From DASXHZ01 sp036488085 (lineage in GTDB: Bacteria; Acidobacteriota; Thermoanaerobaculia; Gp7-AA8): a stretch of DNA of 49,960 nt. The first letter of the stretch is position 1. Every line of letters starts with the position of its first letter. This document shows, piece by piece, positions 16,418 to 24,991 of this stretch. Position numbers and translations under genes: made by a program. The stretch covers positions 1-49,960 of the forward strand of contig DASXHZ010000017.1 in NCBI GenBank assembly GCA_036488085.1, in the 5' to 3' direction. The notes under the pieces were generated by a model. It saw only the letters and a program-made list of their open reading frames with translations, searched no databases and was not told where the DNA came from.

Positions 16418-18567
16418 GCATCCCGATGGTGGGCGATCCGCGCGACCGTGTCGACGGCCGCGCGAAGGTCACGGGAAGCGCGAAGTACGCGGCCGAGTAC
16501 AACCTCCCGAGCATCGTGCACGCCGCGGTCGTACCGGCGACCATCGCCTCGGGCAGGATCACGGCGATCGACGTGTCGGAGGCGAAGAAGGCGGCGGGAG
16601 TGATCGCGATCCTCTCGCATCTGAACGCGCCGAAGATCAATCAGCCGCCGGCAAAGGGCGGCCAGCAAGAGCAGCAGCCGGGTTCATCCGGCAACTTCGC
16701 CGAGCCGCACCTGATCCCGTTCAGCGACAACCGCGTGGCCTACGTCGGCCAGCAGATCGCGGTCGTCGTCGCCGACACGATCGAGCACGCGACGCACGCC
16801 GCCGAACTCGTGAAGGTGAAGTACGACGAGCAAGCGGCGCGAACGGACATGAGCGCCTTGCGCCACGAGGCGAAGGACAAGGCCTCGCAGCAGGCACCGC
16901 CATTTACGAAGGGCGATCCCGACGGTGCGTTCGCATCGGCGGCCGTGAAAGTCGATCAAACCTATCGCACTCCGTACGAGCACCACCATCCGATGGAGGC
17001 GCATTCGATCGTCGTCGCATGGGACGGCGATCACGTCACGCTGCACGACTCGTCGCAGAACATCTTCGCCGTGCGGCAGATGATCGCGCGCGCGTTCAGC
17101 ATTCCGCGCGACAACGTCCACATCCTCTCGCCGTTCGTCGGCGGCGCATTCGGAAGCAAAGGGTCGAGCTGGCCTCACGTCCTGATCGCGGCGATCGCCG
17201 CGCACGAGGTGAAGCGGCCGGTGAAGCTGTGGCTTCCGCGCAAGCAGCTCTTCTTCACGAACGGCCACCGTCCCGCGACGGAGCAGCGCGTCGCCCTCGG
17301 CGCCACCGCGGACGGCAAGCTGGTCTCCGTCATCCACGAAGGCGTCAGCCAGTCGAACGCCGTCTGCGACTACAACGAACGCTTCAGCCGGCCGACGCGC
17401 GCGCTCTTCGCGACGCCGAACATGCGGGCGGAGAATCTCGTCGTCGAGTTGAATGTGTCGAGCCCGACGTACATGCGCGCGCCGGGCGAGAACCCGGGAA
17501 CGTTCGCGCTCGAGTCGGCGATGGACGAGCTGGCCGCCGCGTTGAAGATGGACCCGCTGCAACTTCGCCTGGTCAATTACGCGGACGAAGACCCGTCGAA
17601 CGGCAAGCCGTGGTCGAGCAAGTCGCTCAAGGAATGCTACTCGCGCGCGGCGGAGCGGTTCGGTTGGTCGAATCGAAAGCCTGAGCCGCGTTCGATGCAT
17701 GCCGGACGCTGGCTCATCGGACAGGGGATGGCGACTGCGACCTATCCGGCGCATCGCTCCCCTGCCTCTTGCCGCGCGCGGATGAACGCCGACGGGACCG
17801 CGATCCTCTTCTGTGGCTCGCACGAGATGGGGATGGGGACCGCGACCGTGATGTCGCAGCTCGCGGCCGCGACGCTCGGTATTCCGGCGGAGCGGGTCCG
17901 CTTCGAGTACGGCGACACGAACCTGCCGCAGGCGCCGATCTCCGCCGGCTCGATGACCGCGGCGAGCGTCGGGACCGCGGTCTACGAGGCCTCGAATGCG
18001 CTGAAGAAGAAGCTCACTGACCTCAATAACGGTGCCGATGTCAGCGACTACGCGGGGCTACTCCACGCGCACTACCTGCCGTCGGTCGAGGTGCAGATCG
18101 ACTCGAAACCAGATCCCGAGGCGGAGAAGTATTCATCGCAGGCGTTCGGCTGTCACTTCGCGGAAGTCGCGGTCGATCGCGACCTCGGCATCGTGCGGCT
18201 GCAGCGGATGGTGAGCGCCTTCGCCGGAGGCCGGATCCTCAACGAGAAGACCGCGCACAGCCAGCTCCTCGGCGGCATCGTGATGGGGATCGGAATGGCG
18301 CTGCTCGAAGAGACGCGCCTCGATCGCCGCAACGGCTCGTTCACGAATATCAACTTCGGTGAGTACCTCGTGCCGGTGAACGCCGACGTCCGCAACATTG
18401 ACGTGTTCCTGATTCCGGAGGAGGACCTTCACGTGAATCCGATCGGCGCAAAGGGTCTCGGCGAGATCGGGATCGTCGGCGTGGCTCCCTCGATTGCGAA
18501 CGCGGTCTATCATGCGACCGGAAAGCGCGTGCGCGATCTGCCGATCACGCTCGACAAGATCCTATGA
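16414..18567 (+). CDS. paoC: Aldehyde oxidoreductase molybdenum-binding subunit (PaoC-like)
   Basis: A 717-residue catalytic subunit of the xanthine dehydrogenase family. Family blocks include DRVDGRAKVTGSAKY (about 10-24), the cofactor-region FVGGAFGSKG (about 240-249), YMRAPGENPGTFALE (about 351-365) and the C-terminal GAKGLGEIG, whose Glu (about 684) is the expected catalytic base. It binds molybdopterin (in PaoABC, the cytosine dinucleotide form). No signal peptide is visible, as expected if it is co-exported with the Tat-tagged small subunit. GGGAGGTGAGG precedes the ATG. The start and stop overlap both neighbours by 4 bp. Confidence 0.94.
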   Translation: MSIPMVGDPRDRVDGRAKVTGSAKYAAEYNLPSIVHAAVVPATIASGRITAIDVSEAKKAAGVIAILSHLNAPKINQPPAKGGQQEQQPGSSGNFAEPHLIPFSDNRVAYVGQQIAVVVADTIEHATHAAELVKVKYDEQAARTDMSALRHEAKDKASQQAPPFTKGDPDGAFASAAVKVDQTYRTPYEHHHPMEAHSIVVAWDGDHVTLHDSSQNIFAVRQMIARAFSIPRDNVHILSPFVGGAFGSKGSSWPHVLIAAIAAHEVKRPVKLWLPRKQLFFTNGHRPATEQRVALGATADGKLVSVIHEGVSQSNAVCDYNERFSRPTRALFATPNMRAENLVVELNVSSPTYMRAPGENPGTFALESAMDELAAALKMDPLQLRLVNYADEDPSNGKPWSSKSLKECYSRAAERFGWSNRKPEPRSMHAGRWLIGQGMATATYPAHRSPASCRARMNADGTAILFCGSHEMGMGTATVMSQLAAATLGIPAERVRFEYGDTNLPQAPISAGSMTAASVGTAVYEASNALKKKLTDLNNGADVSDYAGLLHAHYLPSVEVQIDSKPDPEAEKYSSQAFGCHFAEVAVDRDLGIVRLQRMVSAFAGGRILNEKTAHSQLLGGIVMGIGMALLEETRLDRRNGSFTNINFGEYLVPVNADVRNIDVFLIPEEDLHVNPIGAKGLGEIGIVGVAPSIANAVYHATGKRVRDLPITLDKIL

Positions 18568-19412
18568 GTCACGAGCTCGATCGGATTCTCGACGCAGTTC
18601 GATCCGCGCACCGCGGCATCCTCGTGACGCTCATCCGCACCACCGGCTCGACGTACCGTCGCGCCGGCGCGCGTGCCGTCATCACTGAAAACGGCGCGAC
18701 GTGTGGCCTTGTGAGTGGCGGCTGTATCGAGCGCGACCTGCGCGAGCGGATGGTTGAGTGGATGCACGACTTCACGCCGCGTCTCATCACATACGACAGC
18801 ACGACCGACGCGGACCTCGTCTTCGGCAGCGGTCTCGGATGTCGGGGCACGCTGGAGCTTCTCATCGAGCCGTTCGATGCGGAGCATCCGCCCGCAATCG
18901 CCGCATTCCGAAGGAACGGGCGCGACCCGGTAGCCTGGACGACGCGTCTCGACGATCGCGAGCTGCTCGTCGAAGTGATTCGTCCTCCGCGCTCGATCGC
19001 CGTGTTCGGCAACGGCGCGGATGTCGAGCCGGTCATCGCGTTCGCCGAACGACTCGGCTGGCATGTGGCGCGAGCTTTCGAGCCTGGGCTCGATGCGGCC
19101 ATCGTCATGACGCACAACTTTCTCCGCGACGCCGAACTGCTCGAGATACTTCTTTCGAGCGCGATCCCATACGTCGGCGTCCTCGGTCCGAAGAATCGCG
19201 GGGCCGATCTCGTCGCGCATCTCAGCGACGAGGCGCGCGCTCACGGCCATTGCCTACACAGCCCGATGGGTCTCGATCTCGGCGGCGAGATGCCGGAAGA
19301 GATCGCGCTCTCGATCATCGCCGAGGTTCAGGCAGTGCTGAATGCGCGCGATGGCGGCGCGCTGCAGGACCGCGAAGCGCCGATTCACGAGTCAGAGCAC
19401 GCATGGGCGTGA
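18564..19412 (+). CDS. XdhC/CoxI family molybdenum-cofactor maturation protein (PaoD-like)
   Basis: A 282-residue protein of the XdhC/CoxI/PaoD family, which binds the molybdenum cofactor, protects it during sulfuration and inserts it into the apo-enzyme. The N-terminal XdhC/CoxI domain includes TTGSTYRRAGARAVI (about 26-40), VSGGCIERDL (about 50-59) and GSGLGCRGTLELLIEP (about 88-103). The C-terminal Rossmann domain has AVFGNGADVEPV (about 147-158) and GVLGPKNRG. Its position directly after the molybdenum subunit, with a 4-bp overlap, fits a dedicated chaperone. The next gene starts 10 bp before this one ends. Confidence 0.92.
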   Translation: MSHELDRILDAVRSAHRGILVTLIRTTGSTYRRAGARAVITENGATCGLVSGGCIERDLRERMVEWMHDFTPRLITYDSTTDADLVFGSGLGCRGTLELLIEPFDAEHPPAIAAFRRNGRDPVAWTTRLDDRELLVEVIRPPRSIAVFGNGADVEPVIAFAERLGWHVARAFEPGLDAAIVMTHNFLRDAELLEILLSSAIPYVGVLGPKNRGADLVAHLSDEARAHGHCLHSPMGLDLGGEMPEEIALSIIAEVQAVLNARDGGALQDREAPIHESEHAWA

Positions 19413-21211
19413 CGGCAATCGTTCTCGCAGCCGGCTTTTCGCGGCGCTTCGGAACCTCAAAGCAGCTCTTTAGCTACCAAGGTGAGCCCCTCGTGCGCCG
19501 CGCCGCCCGCATCGCGCGCGAAGTGGCGCCGGTCGTCGTCGTCATCCCGAACGATGCCGAGATTCGCCACGCCCTCGACGGCCTTGATGTCACGATCGTT
19601 GGAAACGCGGAGCGCGCCGAAGGAATGGCCGCCTCGATCCGCGCCGGCGTTCGCGCATGCGACGGCGACGTCCTCCTGACCGTGTGCGACCAGCCAGCGG
19701 TCGATGCCGCGCATCTGCGGAAGCTAATCGATGCACGATCGCCGATCGCGGCGAGCGGCTATGACGGCACGGTCGGCGTCCCCGCATTTTTCAGCTCGAC
19801 CTATCGCGATGAGCTGCTCCGCCTGAGCGGCGATTCCGGCGCGAAGGCGCTGTTGCTCGCGCCCGACGTCCATATAGTCCCGCTCGCTGACGGCAGTGAC
19901 TTGGATAGTCCTCCGCCCTCGGACCTCGGACCTCAGATCGGGTGGCGGCATCCGGGGTCCGAGGCCTGGGGACCGAGGTCTGCCTCTTGCACACGGCAGA
20001 CTTCGGTGTCGATCACAATCACGTGCGCCGACTGCGGAAGCCTCCAGACCATTCCGGAACTACCGCCCCGCGCCATGGCTGAGTGCCATCGCTGCGACCG
20101 CATGCTGGCCCACGCGCGCAGCAGCGTCGATGTGAGCCTGGCGTGCGCGGTGGCCGGTTTCATTCTCCTCTGGCCCGCATTCTTCCTGCCTCTGTTCGCC
20201 TCGACGATCAAAGAGCTCGTGTTCGAGACGAGCCGTCTTGTTTCGAGCGTGCCGGTCATTTACAGCCAAGTCTGGTTTCCCTTCGCCTTCGGCTTCCTCT
20301 TCTTCGCTTTCCTCTTTCCCGCCATCCGCGCGCTGCTCCAGATCATGGTCCTCGGCTCGGTCCGTTTCGGCTGGCGCATCCCGCAGTGCGGCCGCTGGTT
20401 CCGTTGGAGTGAAGAGCTGCGGATTTGGAGCATGACGGACGTCGTCTGCGTCGCCGGCCTGATCGCGTACATTCGTGCCCTGGTTTCAGCCGACGTCGAA
20501 GTCGACGTCGGCGCCTACTGCTATTTTGCGGTTGCCGCCCTTTCCTTCGTCGGCGACCGCGCGCTCGACCGCCGTGCTGTCTGGAACGCGATTCTCACCG
20601 ATCGCGTCACGGAGCCCGAGGGCGCGTTCGTCTCGTGCGACGTCTGCGAGCTGACGCTCACGACGCGCGTCCCCGACGATCCTTGCCCTCGCTGCGGCGC
20701 GCCGCTCGACCACGATATCGCGCCGCGATTCGCCCCTGCGCTGGCCGCCGTCGCCGCCGCGATTCCGCTCTGCCTTCCCGCATACGCCGCATCGGTCATG
20801 ATCAATCAAAACCTTACCGGCATCATCGAACACACCGTTCTTGGCACCGTGCAGCTCCTCGCCGATCGGGGCTACTGGCAGTTCGGAGTCATCGTGCTCG
20901 TCGCCGGCGTCGCCATCCCCACCGTCGAGATCCTCGGCATGGTCTGGCTGCTGCTGCGCGTCCGATGGCCGCAGAAGAGCGGCCTCGTCATCCGGACGCG
21001 TGTCTATCGCATCCTGCATCGACTGGTGCGATGGCCGATGGTGATCCCCTTCGTTGCCGCGATCGCTGCACCGATCGTCGACTTCCGAGGGATCGACGAC
21101 ATCGTCGCGGGCCCGGGAGCGACCCCGCTCTTCGCCGTGATCGCACTGATGGTCTTCGCCGTTCGCATCTTCGAGCCGCGGCTGATGTGGAAAGCAGGAG
21201 ACGTGCGATGA
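19403..21211 (+). CDS. In-frame fusion: MocA-like nucleotidyltransferase + PqiA-like membrane protein
   Basis: A single 602-residue frame. Residues 1-172 are a MobA/MocA-type NTP transferase (LAAGFSRRFGTSKQL at 8-22; VCDQP near 93-97; GVPAFF; GDSGAKALLL), the enzyme class that adds CMP or GMP to molybdopterin. Residues from about 202 are a PqiA protein: zinc-ribbon pairs (CADC...CHRC and CDVC...CPRC) plus two four-helix membrane blocks. The roughly 30-residue joint (GPQIGWRHPGSEAWGPRSAS) is encoded by a repeat-like G+C element. A GTG at 20006 could start PqiA independently but has no ribosome binding site. There is no stop between the domains. It may work as a fusion, or PqiA may also be made separately. 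Confidence 0.82.
   Translation: MGVTAIVLAAGFSRRFGTSKQLFSYQGEPLVRRAARIAREVAPVVVVIPNDAEIRHALDGLDVTIVGNAERAEGMAASIRAGVRACDGDVLLTVCDQPAVDAAHLRKLIDARSPIAASGYDGTVGVPAFFSSTYRDELLRLSGDSGAKALLLAPDVHIVPLADGSDLDSPPPSDLGPQIGWRHPGSEAWGPRSASCTRQTSVSITITCADCGSLQTIPELPPRAMAECHRCDRMLAHARSSVDVSLACAVAGFILLWPAFFLPLFASTIKELVFETSRLVSSVPVIYSQVWFPFAFGFLFFAFLFPAIRALLQIMVLGSVRFGWRIPQCGRWFRWSEELRIWSMTDVVCVAGLIAYIRALVSADVEVDVGAYCYFAVAALSFVGDRALDRRAVWNAILTDRVTEPEGAFVSCDVCELTLTTRVPDDPCPRCGAPLDHDIAPRFAPALAAVAAAIPLCLPAYAASVMINQNLTGIIEHTVLGTVQLLADRGYWQFGVIVLVAGVAIPTVEILGMVWLLLRVRWPQKSGLVIRTRVYRILHRLVRWPMVIPFVAAIAAPIVDFRGIDDIVAGPGATPLFAVIALMVFAVRIFEPRLMWKAGDVR
19917..19964. repeat. Repeat/inverted-repeat element at the MocA-PqiA joint
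   Basis: CCTCGGACC occurs twice in overlapping tandem (19917-19925 and 19924-19932) and its complement GGTCCGAGG at 19956-19964, with further partial copies (GGACCGAGG at 19970-19978). The block lies inside the coding frame at the fusion joint and looks like an intergenic palindromic element now read through. Confidence 0.55.
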
Positions 21212-22881
21212 GCGAGACGCCCCGGGTGGAACGAAGGGAAACACCGCAGGCGAAGGTGCATCTCGCGAAGTGGTCGCCGTGGGTTTGGATCATCCCGGCG
21301 GTCGCGATCTTCTTCGCCGGATTCCTCGTCGTCCGCTACGGCTTCTTCGGCGGCGGCGACATCACAGTGCGCTTCGCCGATGCCCGCGGCCTCGATCGCT
21401 ACAGTCCCGTGCGATTCCGCGGCGCGAAGGTCGGAAGCGTCCAGAAGATCACGATCGATCAGAACCTGCGTCAGGTGGTCGTCCGCATTTCCATCGACTC
21501 GTCGATGAGCCACGCGCTCAACAAGGGAACGCACTTCTGGATCGTCGAGCCCGGCCTCGAGGGCGGTGGCCTCGGCGGCCTCCTGTCGGGAACGTACGTC
21601 GGCATTGCACCGGGAGAAGGGGAGGCGACGCGCGACTTCGTCGGACAGGAGTATGAGCCGGTGCTGTCGCCGCCGGAAGACGGCAAGACGTTCATCCTCG
21701 AAGCGCACGGCCTCGGCGCCGTCTCCGTCGGCACGCCGGTGCAATACAACGGCATGCACGTCGGCAACGTCCTCGGCGCGGAGTACGACGCGCAGCGCGG
21801 CGTCACGTACGTGCATGCATTCGTCACGAAGCGATTCGCCGATGCCGTGCGGCAGAGCACCCGCTTCTGGCGCGCGGGCGGACTGACGTTGTCGCTCGGG
21901 GGCGCCGGCGTTTCGATGGGCGGCGGAGGGATCCAGTCGCTGCTCGTGCCTCCGGTTGCGTTCTATACGCCCGAGGTCTTGCCGGGGGCGACCGTGGCCG
22001 AAGGAACGCACTTCACGCTCTTCGATTCGCAAGGGGCGGCGGTCGCGTCGTCGGACGGACAGCATCTGACGTACGTCACGTACTTCCCTGGACCGGTGCA
22101 TGGCCTCGCGCCGGGGACGCCCGTGCAGATGAAAGGCGTGCAGGTCGGTCACGTGCGCGACGTACGGCTCCGCTACGTTCCGCAGACCGCGTCGCTCGAG
22201 ACGCCGGTGGCGATCGAGATCGATCCTAGCGTGCTGCAACTCGACGTGAAGAGCGTCACGTCGCGCGAGCAGCTCCGCGCCATGATGAATGACGCGCTCG
22301 CGAAGATGGTTCAGAAAGGGATGCGCGCGACGCTCAACACGAGCCTCGTGCTGCCGGGGGCGGGCGGCGTGTCGCTCGACTTCGTGGCGCCACCGAACAC
22401 GGGGCGGCTCGTGACGACGGTCGATCCGCCGATCATTCCGGCGGCGCCGGCCGGCGGCGGCATCGACTCGGCGCTCGCGTCGCTGAACAATGTCGCGGCG
22501 CGTATCCAGAAGCTTCCGATCGAGGAGATCGCCGCGAACCTCCGCAGCACGACGGCGCAAGCCGACAAGCTCGTGCACGATCCAGCTTTGTCGGAGAGCC
22601 TGCAGCGGCTGAATCGTTCGATGGCCGACGTCGAGAAGGTCACCGGTACGGCGAGCAAGAACGTCGGACCGATCGTCGAGAGTCTGCGCAACGCCGCCGC
22701 CTCGGCGCAGGAAGCCGCGGCGCGCGCGAAAGAGATGCTCGCCACCGCCCCGCGCCAGGACTACGACCTCGGCAACCTGGTCAAGGAGCTGACGCGCGCC
22801 GCTGAGTCGGTCCGCGGCCTCGCGGATTACCTGCAGGAGAACCCCGACGCGTTGTTGAAGGGAAGAGGGAAGGGAAGATGA
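21208..22881 (+). CDS. pqiB: PqiB-like MCE-domain lipid-transport protein
   Basis: A 557-residue MCE (mammalian cell entry) protein, close to the usual PqiB length. One N-terminal helix (WVWIIPAVAIFFAGFLVV, about 24-41) anchors it in the inner membrane. Three MCE repeats follow, recognisable by DITVRFADARGLDRYSPVRF (about 51-70), GKTFILEAHGLGAVSVGTPV (about 158-177) and a third block around YFPGPVHGLAPGTPVQMKGV (about 293-312). A long helical C-terminus (about 410-550) should form the needle-like coiled coil seen in PqiB. It is expected to bridge inner and outer membranes for phospholipid traffic. ATGA overlap with PqiA upstream and PqiC downstream. Confidence 0.92.
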   Translation: MSETPRVERRETPQAKVHLAKWSPWVWIIPAVAIFFAGFLVVRYGFFGGGDITVRFADARGLDRYSPVRFRGAKVGSVQKITIDQNLRQVVVRISIDSSMSHALNKGTHFWIVEPGLEGGGLGGLLSGTYVGIAPGEGEATRDFVGQEYEPVLSPPEDGKTFILEAHGLGAVSVGTPVQYNGMHVGNVLGAEYDAQRGVTYVHAFVTKRFADAVRQSTRFWRAGGLTLSLGGAGVSMGGGGIQSLLVPPVAFYTPEVLPGATVAEGTHFTLFDSQGAAVASSDGQHLTYVTYFPGPVHGLAPGTPVQMKGVQVGHVRDVRLRYVPQTASLETPVAIEIDPSVLQLDVKSVTSREQLRAMMNDALAKMVQKGMRATLNTSLVLPGAGGVSLDFVAPPNTGRLVTTVDPPIIPAAPAGGGIDSALASLNNVAARIQKLPIEEIAANLRSTTAQADKLVHDPALSESLQRLNRSMADVEKVTGTASKNVGPIVESLRNAAASAQEAAARAKEMLATAPRQDYDLGNLVKELTRAAESVRGLADYLQENPDALLKGRGKGR

Positions 22882-23423
22882 GACGACGGCTGCTCCTAGT
22901 TGTGTTCCTGGTTTTGGCCGGCTGCTCGTTCTTCTCGAAGAGCAAGAGCACGACGTACTCGCTCGATCCGATCGCCGCGGCCGCGCCGTTGGCGAAGAAG
23001 GGGACGGCCGTTGCCATCGAGACGATCGAGCTGTCTCCGGGGCTCGACCGGCGTGAGATCGTCGTCCGGAAGGCGAACCGGCAACTCGATGTGCGGAGCA
23101 ATGACCTCTGGCCGGCAGCGTTGCAACCGGTCGTGCTTCACGCGCTTGCCTTCGACCTGGCCAGCCGGCTTCCGGAAGGGATGGTCGTGCTTCCGGGCGA
23201 GAGCCGCCCGGCTGCTGCCCCCCGAGGCATCGACGTCGTGTTCGAGGACCTCAGCGCGGGACCTGAGAATCGCGTAACTCTCGATGCACGTTGGACTTTG
23301 GGTGGCGTCAGCCACCACGAGCAGATCGCGATCGATGTCCCCTCGCTCGATAGCGGTGCAGTGGCGACAGGCACGAGCCAGGCGCTCGCCGCTCTCGCCG
23401 ACCGGATCGCCGCCGGCGTGTAA
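22878..23423 (+). CDS. pqiC: PqiC-like outer-membrane lipoprotein
   Basis: A 181-residue lipoprotein (ABC-type transport auxiliary/DUF330 family). A lipoprotein signal with lipobox LAGC (C16) is followed by TTYSLDPIA, the characteristic start of the PqiC domain, then VAIETIELSPGLDRREIVVR. It should be the outer-membrane partner of PqiB. It is the last gene of the run that begins with paoA. Its stop codon lies within the first operator of the following XRE gene. Confidence 0.87.
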   Translation: MRRRLLLVVFLVLAGCSFFSKSKSTTYSLDPIAAAAPLAKKGTAVAIETIELSPGLDRREIVVRKANRQLDVRSNDLWPAALQPVVLHALAFDLASRLPEGMVVLPGESRPAAAPRGIDVVFEDLSAGPENRVTLDARWTLGGVSHHEQIAIDVPSLDSGAVATGTSQALAALADRIAAGV

Positions 23424-23470
23424 AGTCAACTTGACATCCTTTTAGTCGTGATGTAAAGTCAGCTTTACAT
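23418..23470 (+). promoter_or_regulatory. Sigma-70 promoter with twin operators for the XRE regulator
   Basis: A consensus -35 TTGACA (23431-23436) is separated by 17 bp from a -10-like TAAAGT (23454-23459). Two 20-bp operator copies overlap them: 23418-23437 and 23451-23470, identical at 17 of 20 positions and centred 33 bp (about three helical turns) apart. The second is a near-perfect dyad (ATGTAAAG-TCAG-CTTTACAT). The layout predicts strong autorepression by the XRE protein encoded immediately downstream. The transcription start would fall within a few bases of the TTG codon, implying a leaderless or nearly leaderless mRNA. Confidence 0.75.
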
Positions 23471-23712
23471 TGAACGTACTCAATCGAGTCAAAGAGCTGC
23501 GCGACCGTCATGGATGGACGCAGCAGGAGCTGGCGGAGGCGGTCGGCGTCTCGCGACAGAGCATCAACTCGATCGAGCGGCAGCGATATGTCCCCAGCCT
23601 CCCACTAGCGCTCCTCTTCGCTCGCGTTTTCCGCGTCCCGACTGACGAGCTGTTCGAGTTGGAGAAGCCGGCGCCCGTATACGCGCCGCGACGGGACGAC
23701 TTTTTCGACTAA
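23470..23712 (+). CDS. Small XRE-family HTH regulator
   Basis: An 80-residue protein that is almost all helix-turn-helix: RVKELRDRHGWTQQELAEAV (about 6-25), VSRQSINSIERQRYVPSLPL (about 27-46), and VFRVPTDELFEL. It belongs to the small Cro/CI-like regulators commonly found with two-helix membrane proteins. The only suitable start is TTG at 23470, which lies at the edge of the second operator and has no ribosome binding site. It is followed by two small membrane-protein genes in the same direction, 12 bp and then 8 bp apart. Confidence 0.88.
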   Translation: MNVLNRVKELRDRHGWTQQELAEAVGVSRQSINSIERQRYVPSLPLALLFARVFRVPTDELFELEKPAPVYAPRRDDFFD

Positions 23713-23724
23713 GGGAACCAGACC

Positions 23725-23922
23725 ATGTTCGACGAGCGCTTTCTCATGCACCGCCTCCGCTCCACCAGCATCGCCGGCGTCACGGCGGGAATCCTCGCGA
23801 TGGCGCTTTTCGCCTGGCACTTCTACCACGACCACATTTGGAACTGGGAACTGCTCTCGATCGGCTTGACGATGGCTGTCGTCAAGCAGTCGATCTTGCT
23901 GTGGTACCGGCTCAAAGACTAG
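23725..23922 (+). CDS. Small two-helix membrane protein
   Basis: A 65-residue protein with hydrophobic segments at about 16-32 (IAGVTAGILAMALFAWHF) and 42-60 (ELLSIGLTMAVVKQSILLWY). I do not recognise a named family. It sits between the XRE regulator and another small membrane protein, with short spacers, so it is probably part of the autoregulated unit. GGGAACC upstream of the ATG is a weak ribosome binding site. Confidence 0.7.
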   Translation: MFDERFLMHRLRSTSIAGVTAGILAMALFAWHFYHDHIWNWELLSIGLTMAVVKQSILLWYRLKD

Positions 23923-23930
23923 GAGACCCC

Positions 23931-24137
23931 GTGAAACGCATCAAGAATCCGCAGACACTCTTCAGCTTGGGGCTGTTTTGCCTCGCGTTCTCCAACATCG
24001 GGAGCTGGGTGATACGTCGCCACGCCAGCGCCCCGTTCTGGGCCAACAGCGGCGATTTCCTCACGGGCCTCGGCATCGGCGCGTCGATCGCGTTGATCTT
24101 GCTGGCCTTTCGGATGAAGAATCGCGCCGCTTGCTGA
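23931..24137 (+). CDS. Small membrane protein, third gene of the XRE unit
   Basis: A 68-residue protein starting at GTG 23931, 5 bp after an AGGAG ribosome binding site that overlaps the previous stop. Two hydrophobic segments are visible (LFSLGLFCLAFSNIGSWVI, about 10-28, and FLTGLGIGASIALILLAF, about 43-60). Function is unknown. It overlaps the next gene's proposed TTG start by 7 bp. Confidence 0.68.
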   Translation: MKRIKNPQTLFSLGLFCLAFSNIGSWVIRRHASAPFWANSGDFLTGLGIGASIALILLAFRMKNRAAC

Positions 24138-24991
24138 CCATCCACCTCGTCGACGCCAGTCCGTTTCTCTTCCGCGCCTTCTTCTCGCTCCCGAAGACGA
24201 TCGTCGATCGGGAGGGGAAGCCGGCGAACGCGGTGTACGGGTTCGCCAGCTTCTTCGCGAAGTACATGTCGGACGAGAAGCCGACGCACATCGGGATCGC
24301 GTTCGATCGGCACTTCAACGGGAGCTTCCGGAACCAGGACTATCCTGCGTACAAAGCCCAGCGCGACGCCTCGCCTCCGGAACTCGATGCGCAGGTCGAT
24401 CCGTGCGTCGAGATGATGGAGGCGCTCGGCATCGCGACGTTCATCGACGAGCAGTTCGAGGCGGATGACCTCATCGCCACCGTCATCGATCAGACGCGCG
24501 GGAAGGCGCGCCACGTCATCGTCACGAGCGACAAGGACATGACGCAGCTCGTTTGCGAAAGCATCACCGTTTACGATCCGGGCCGCGCCCTGCGCTTCGA
24601 CGCCGCGGCTGTCGAGGCGAAGTTCGGCGTCCGGCCCGATCAGATGACCGACTTCCTCGGTCTCGCCGGCGATGCGGTCGACAACATCCCCGGCGTGAAA
24701 GGGATCGGTCCCAAGACCGCGGCCGAGTTGCTGCGGCGCTACGGATCGCTCGAAGGCGTCTACCAGAATGTGCCGTCGATGAAGCACAACGCCGTCCGCG
24801 CGAATCTGGAGCGCGACGTGGCGATGGCCGGCTTGTCGAAGCGCCTGGCGACCGTCTCGACCGAGGCGCCGATCAAAGTGAACGTCGATGCCCTGCGTTA
24901 CCGCGGACCCGACGAAGAGCGCCTGAAGGCTTTCTCCGAAAAGTTCGGGCACACGGTCACGCGACCGCCTCACGCAGAAGATCGGCAGTGA
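24131..24991 (+). CDS. 5'-3' exonuclease / flap endonuclease-like (Pol I N-terminal domain family)
   Basis: A 286-residue stand-alone 5'-3' exonuclease of the PolI-N/FEN/ExoIX family. Acidic metal-site motifs are visible: VDASPFLFRAFFSLP (N-terminus), FDRHFNGSFRN, the arch segment YPAYKAQRDA, FEADDLIATV, VTSDKDMTQLV and GLAGDAVDNIPGVKGIGPKTA, which contains the helix-hairpin-helix. At this length it lacks polymerase domains. The start is uncertain: TTG 24131 fits the conserved N-terminus (LTIHLVDASP) and overlaps the previous gene; there is no ATG nearby in frame. Its 3' end overlaps the convergent M16 peptidase gene by 35 bp. Confidence 0.85.
   Translation: MLTIHLVDASPFLFRAFFSLPKTIVDREGKPANAVYGFASFFAKYMSDEKPTHIGIAFDRHFNGSFRNQDYPAYKAQRDASPPELDAQVDPCVEMMEALGIATFIDEQFEADDLIATVIDQTRGKARHVIVTSDKDMTQLVCESITVYDPGRALRFDAAAVEAKFGVRPDQMTDFLGLAGDAVDNIPGVKGIGPKTAAELLRRYGSLEGVYQNVPSMKHNAVRANLERDVAMAGLSKRLATVSTEAPIKVNVDALRYRGPDEERLKAFSEKFGHTVTRPPHAEDRQ

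Noticed and set aside
21004..22578. Long open frame antisense to pqiB (and similar antisense frames opposite the RND, PilB, porin and mos genes)
   Set aside because: High-G+C codon bias opens antisense frames. The translations are Arg/Asp/His-rich without domains, while the sense strands carry clear family motifs.
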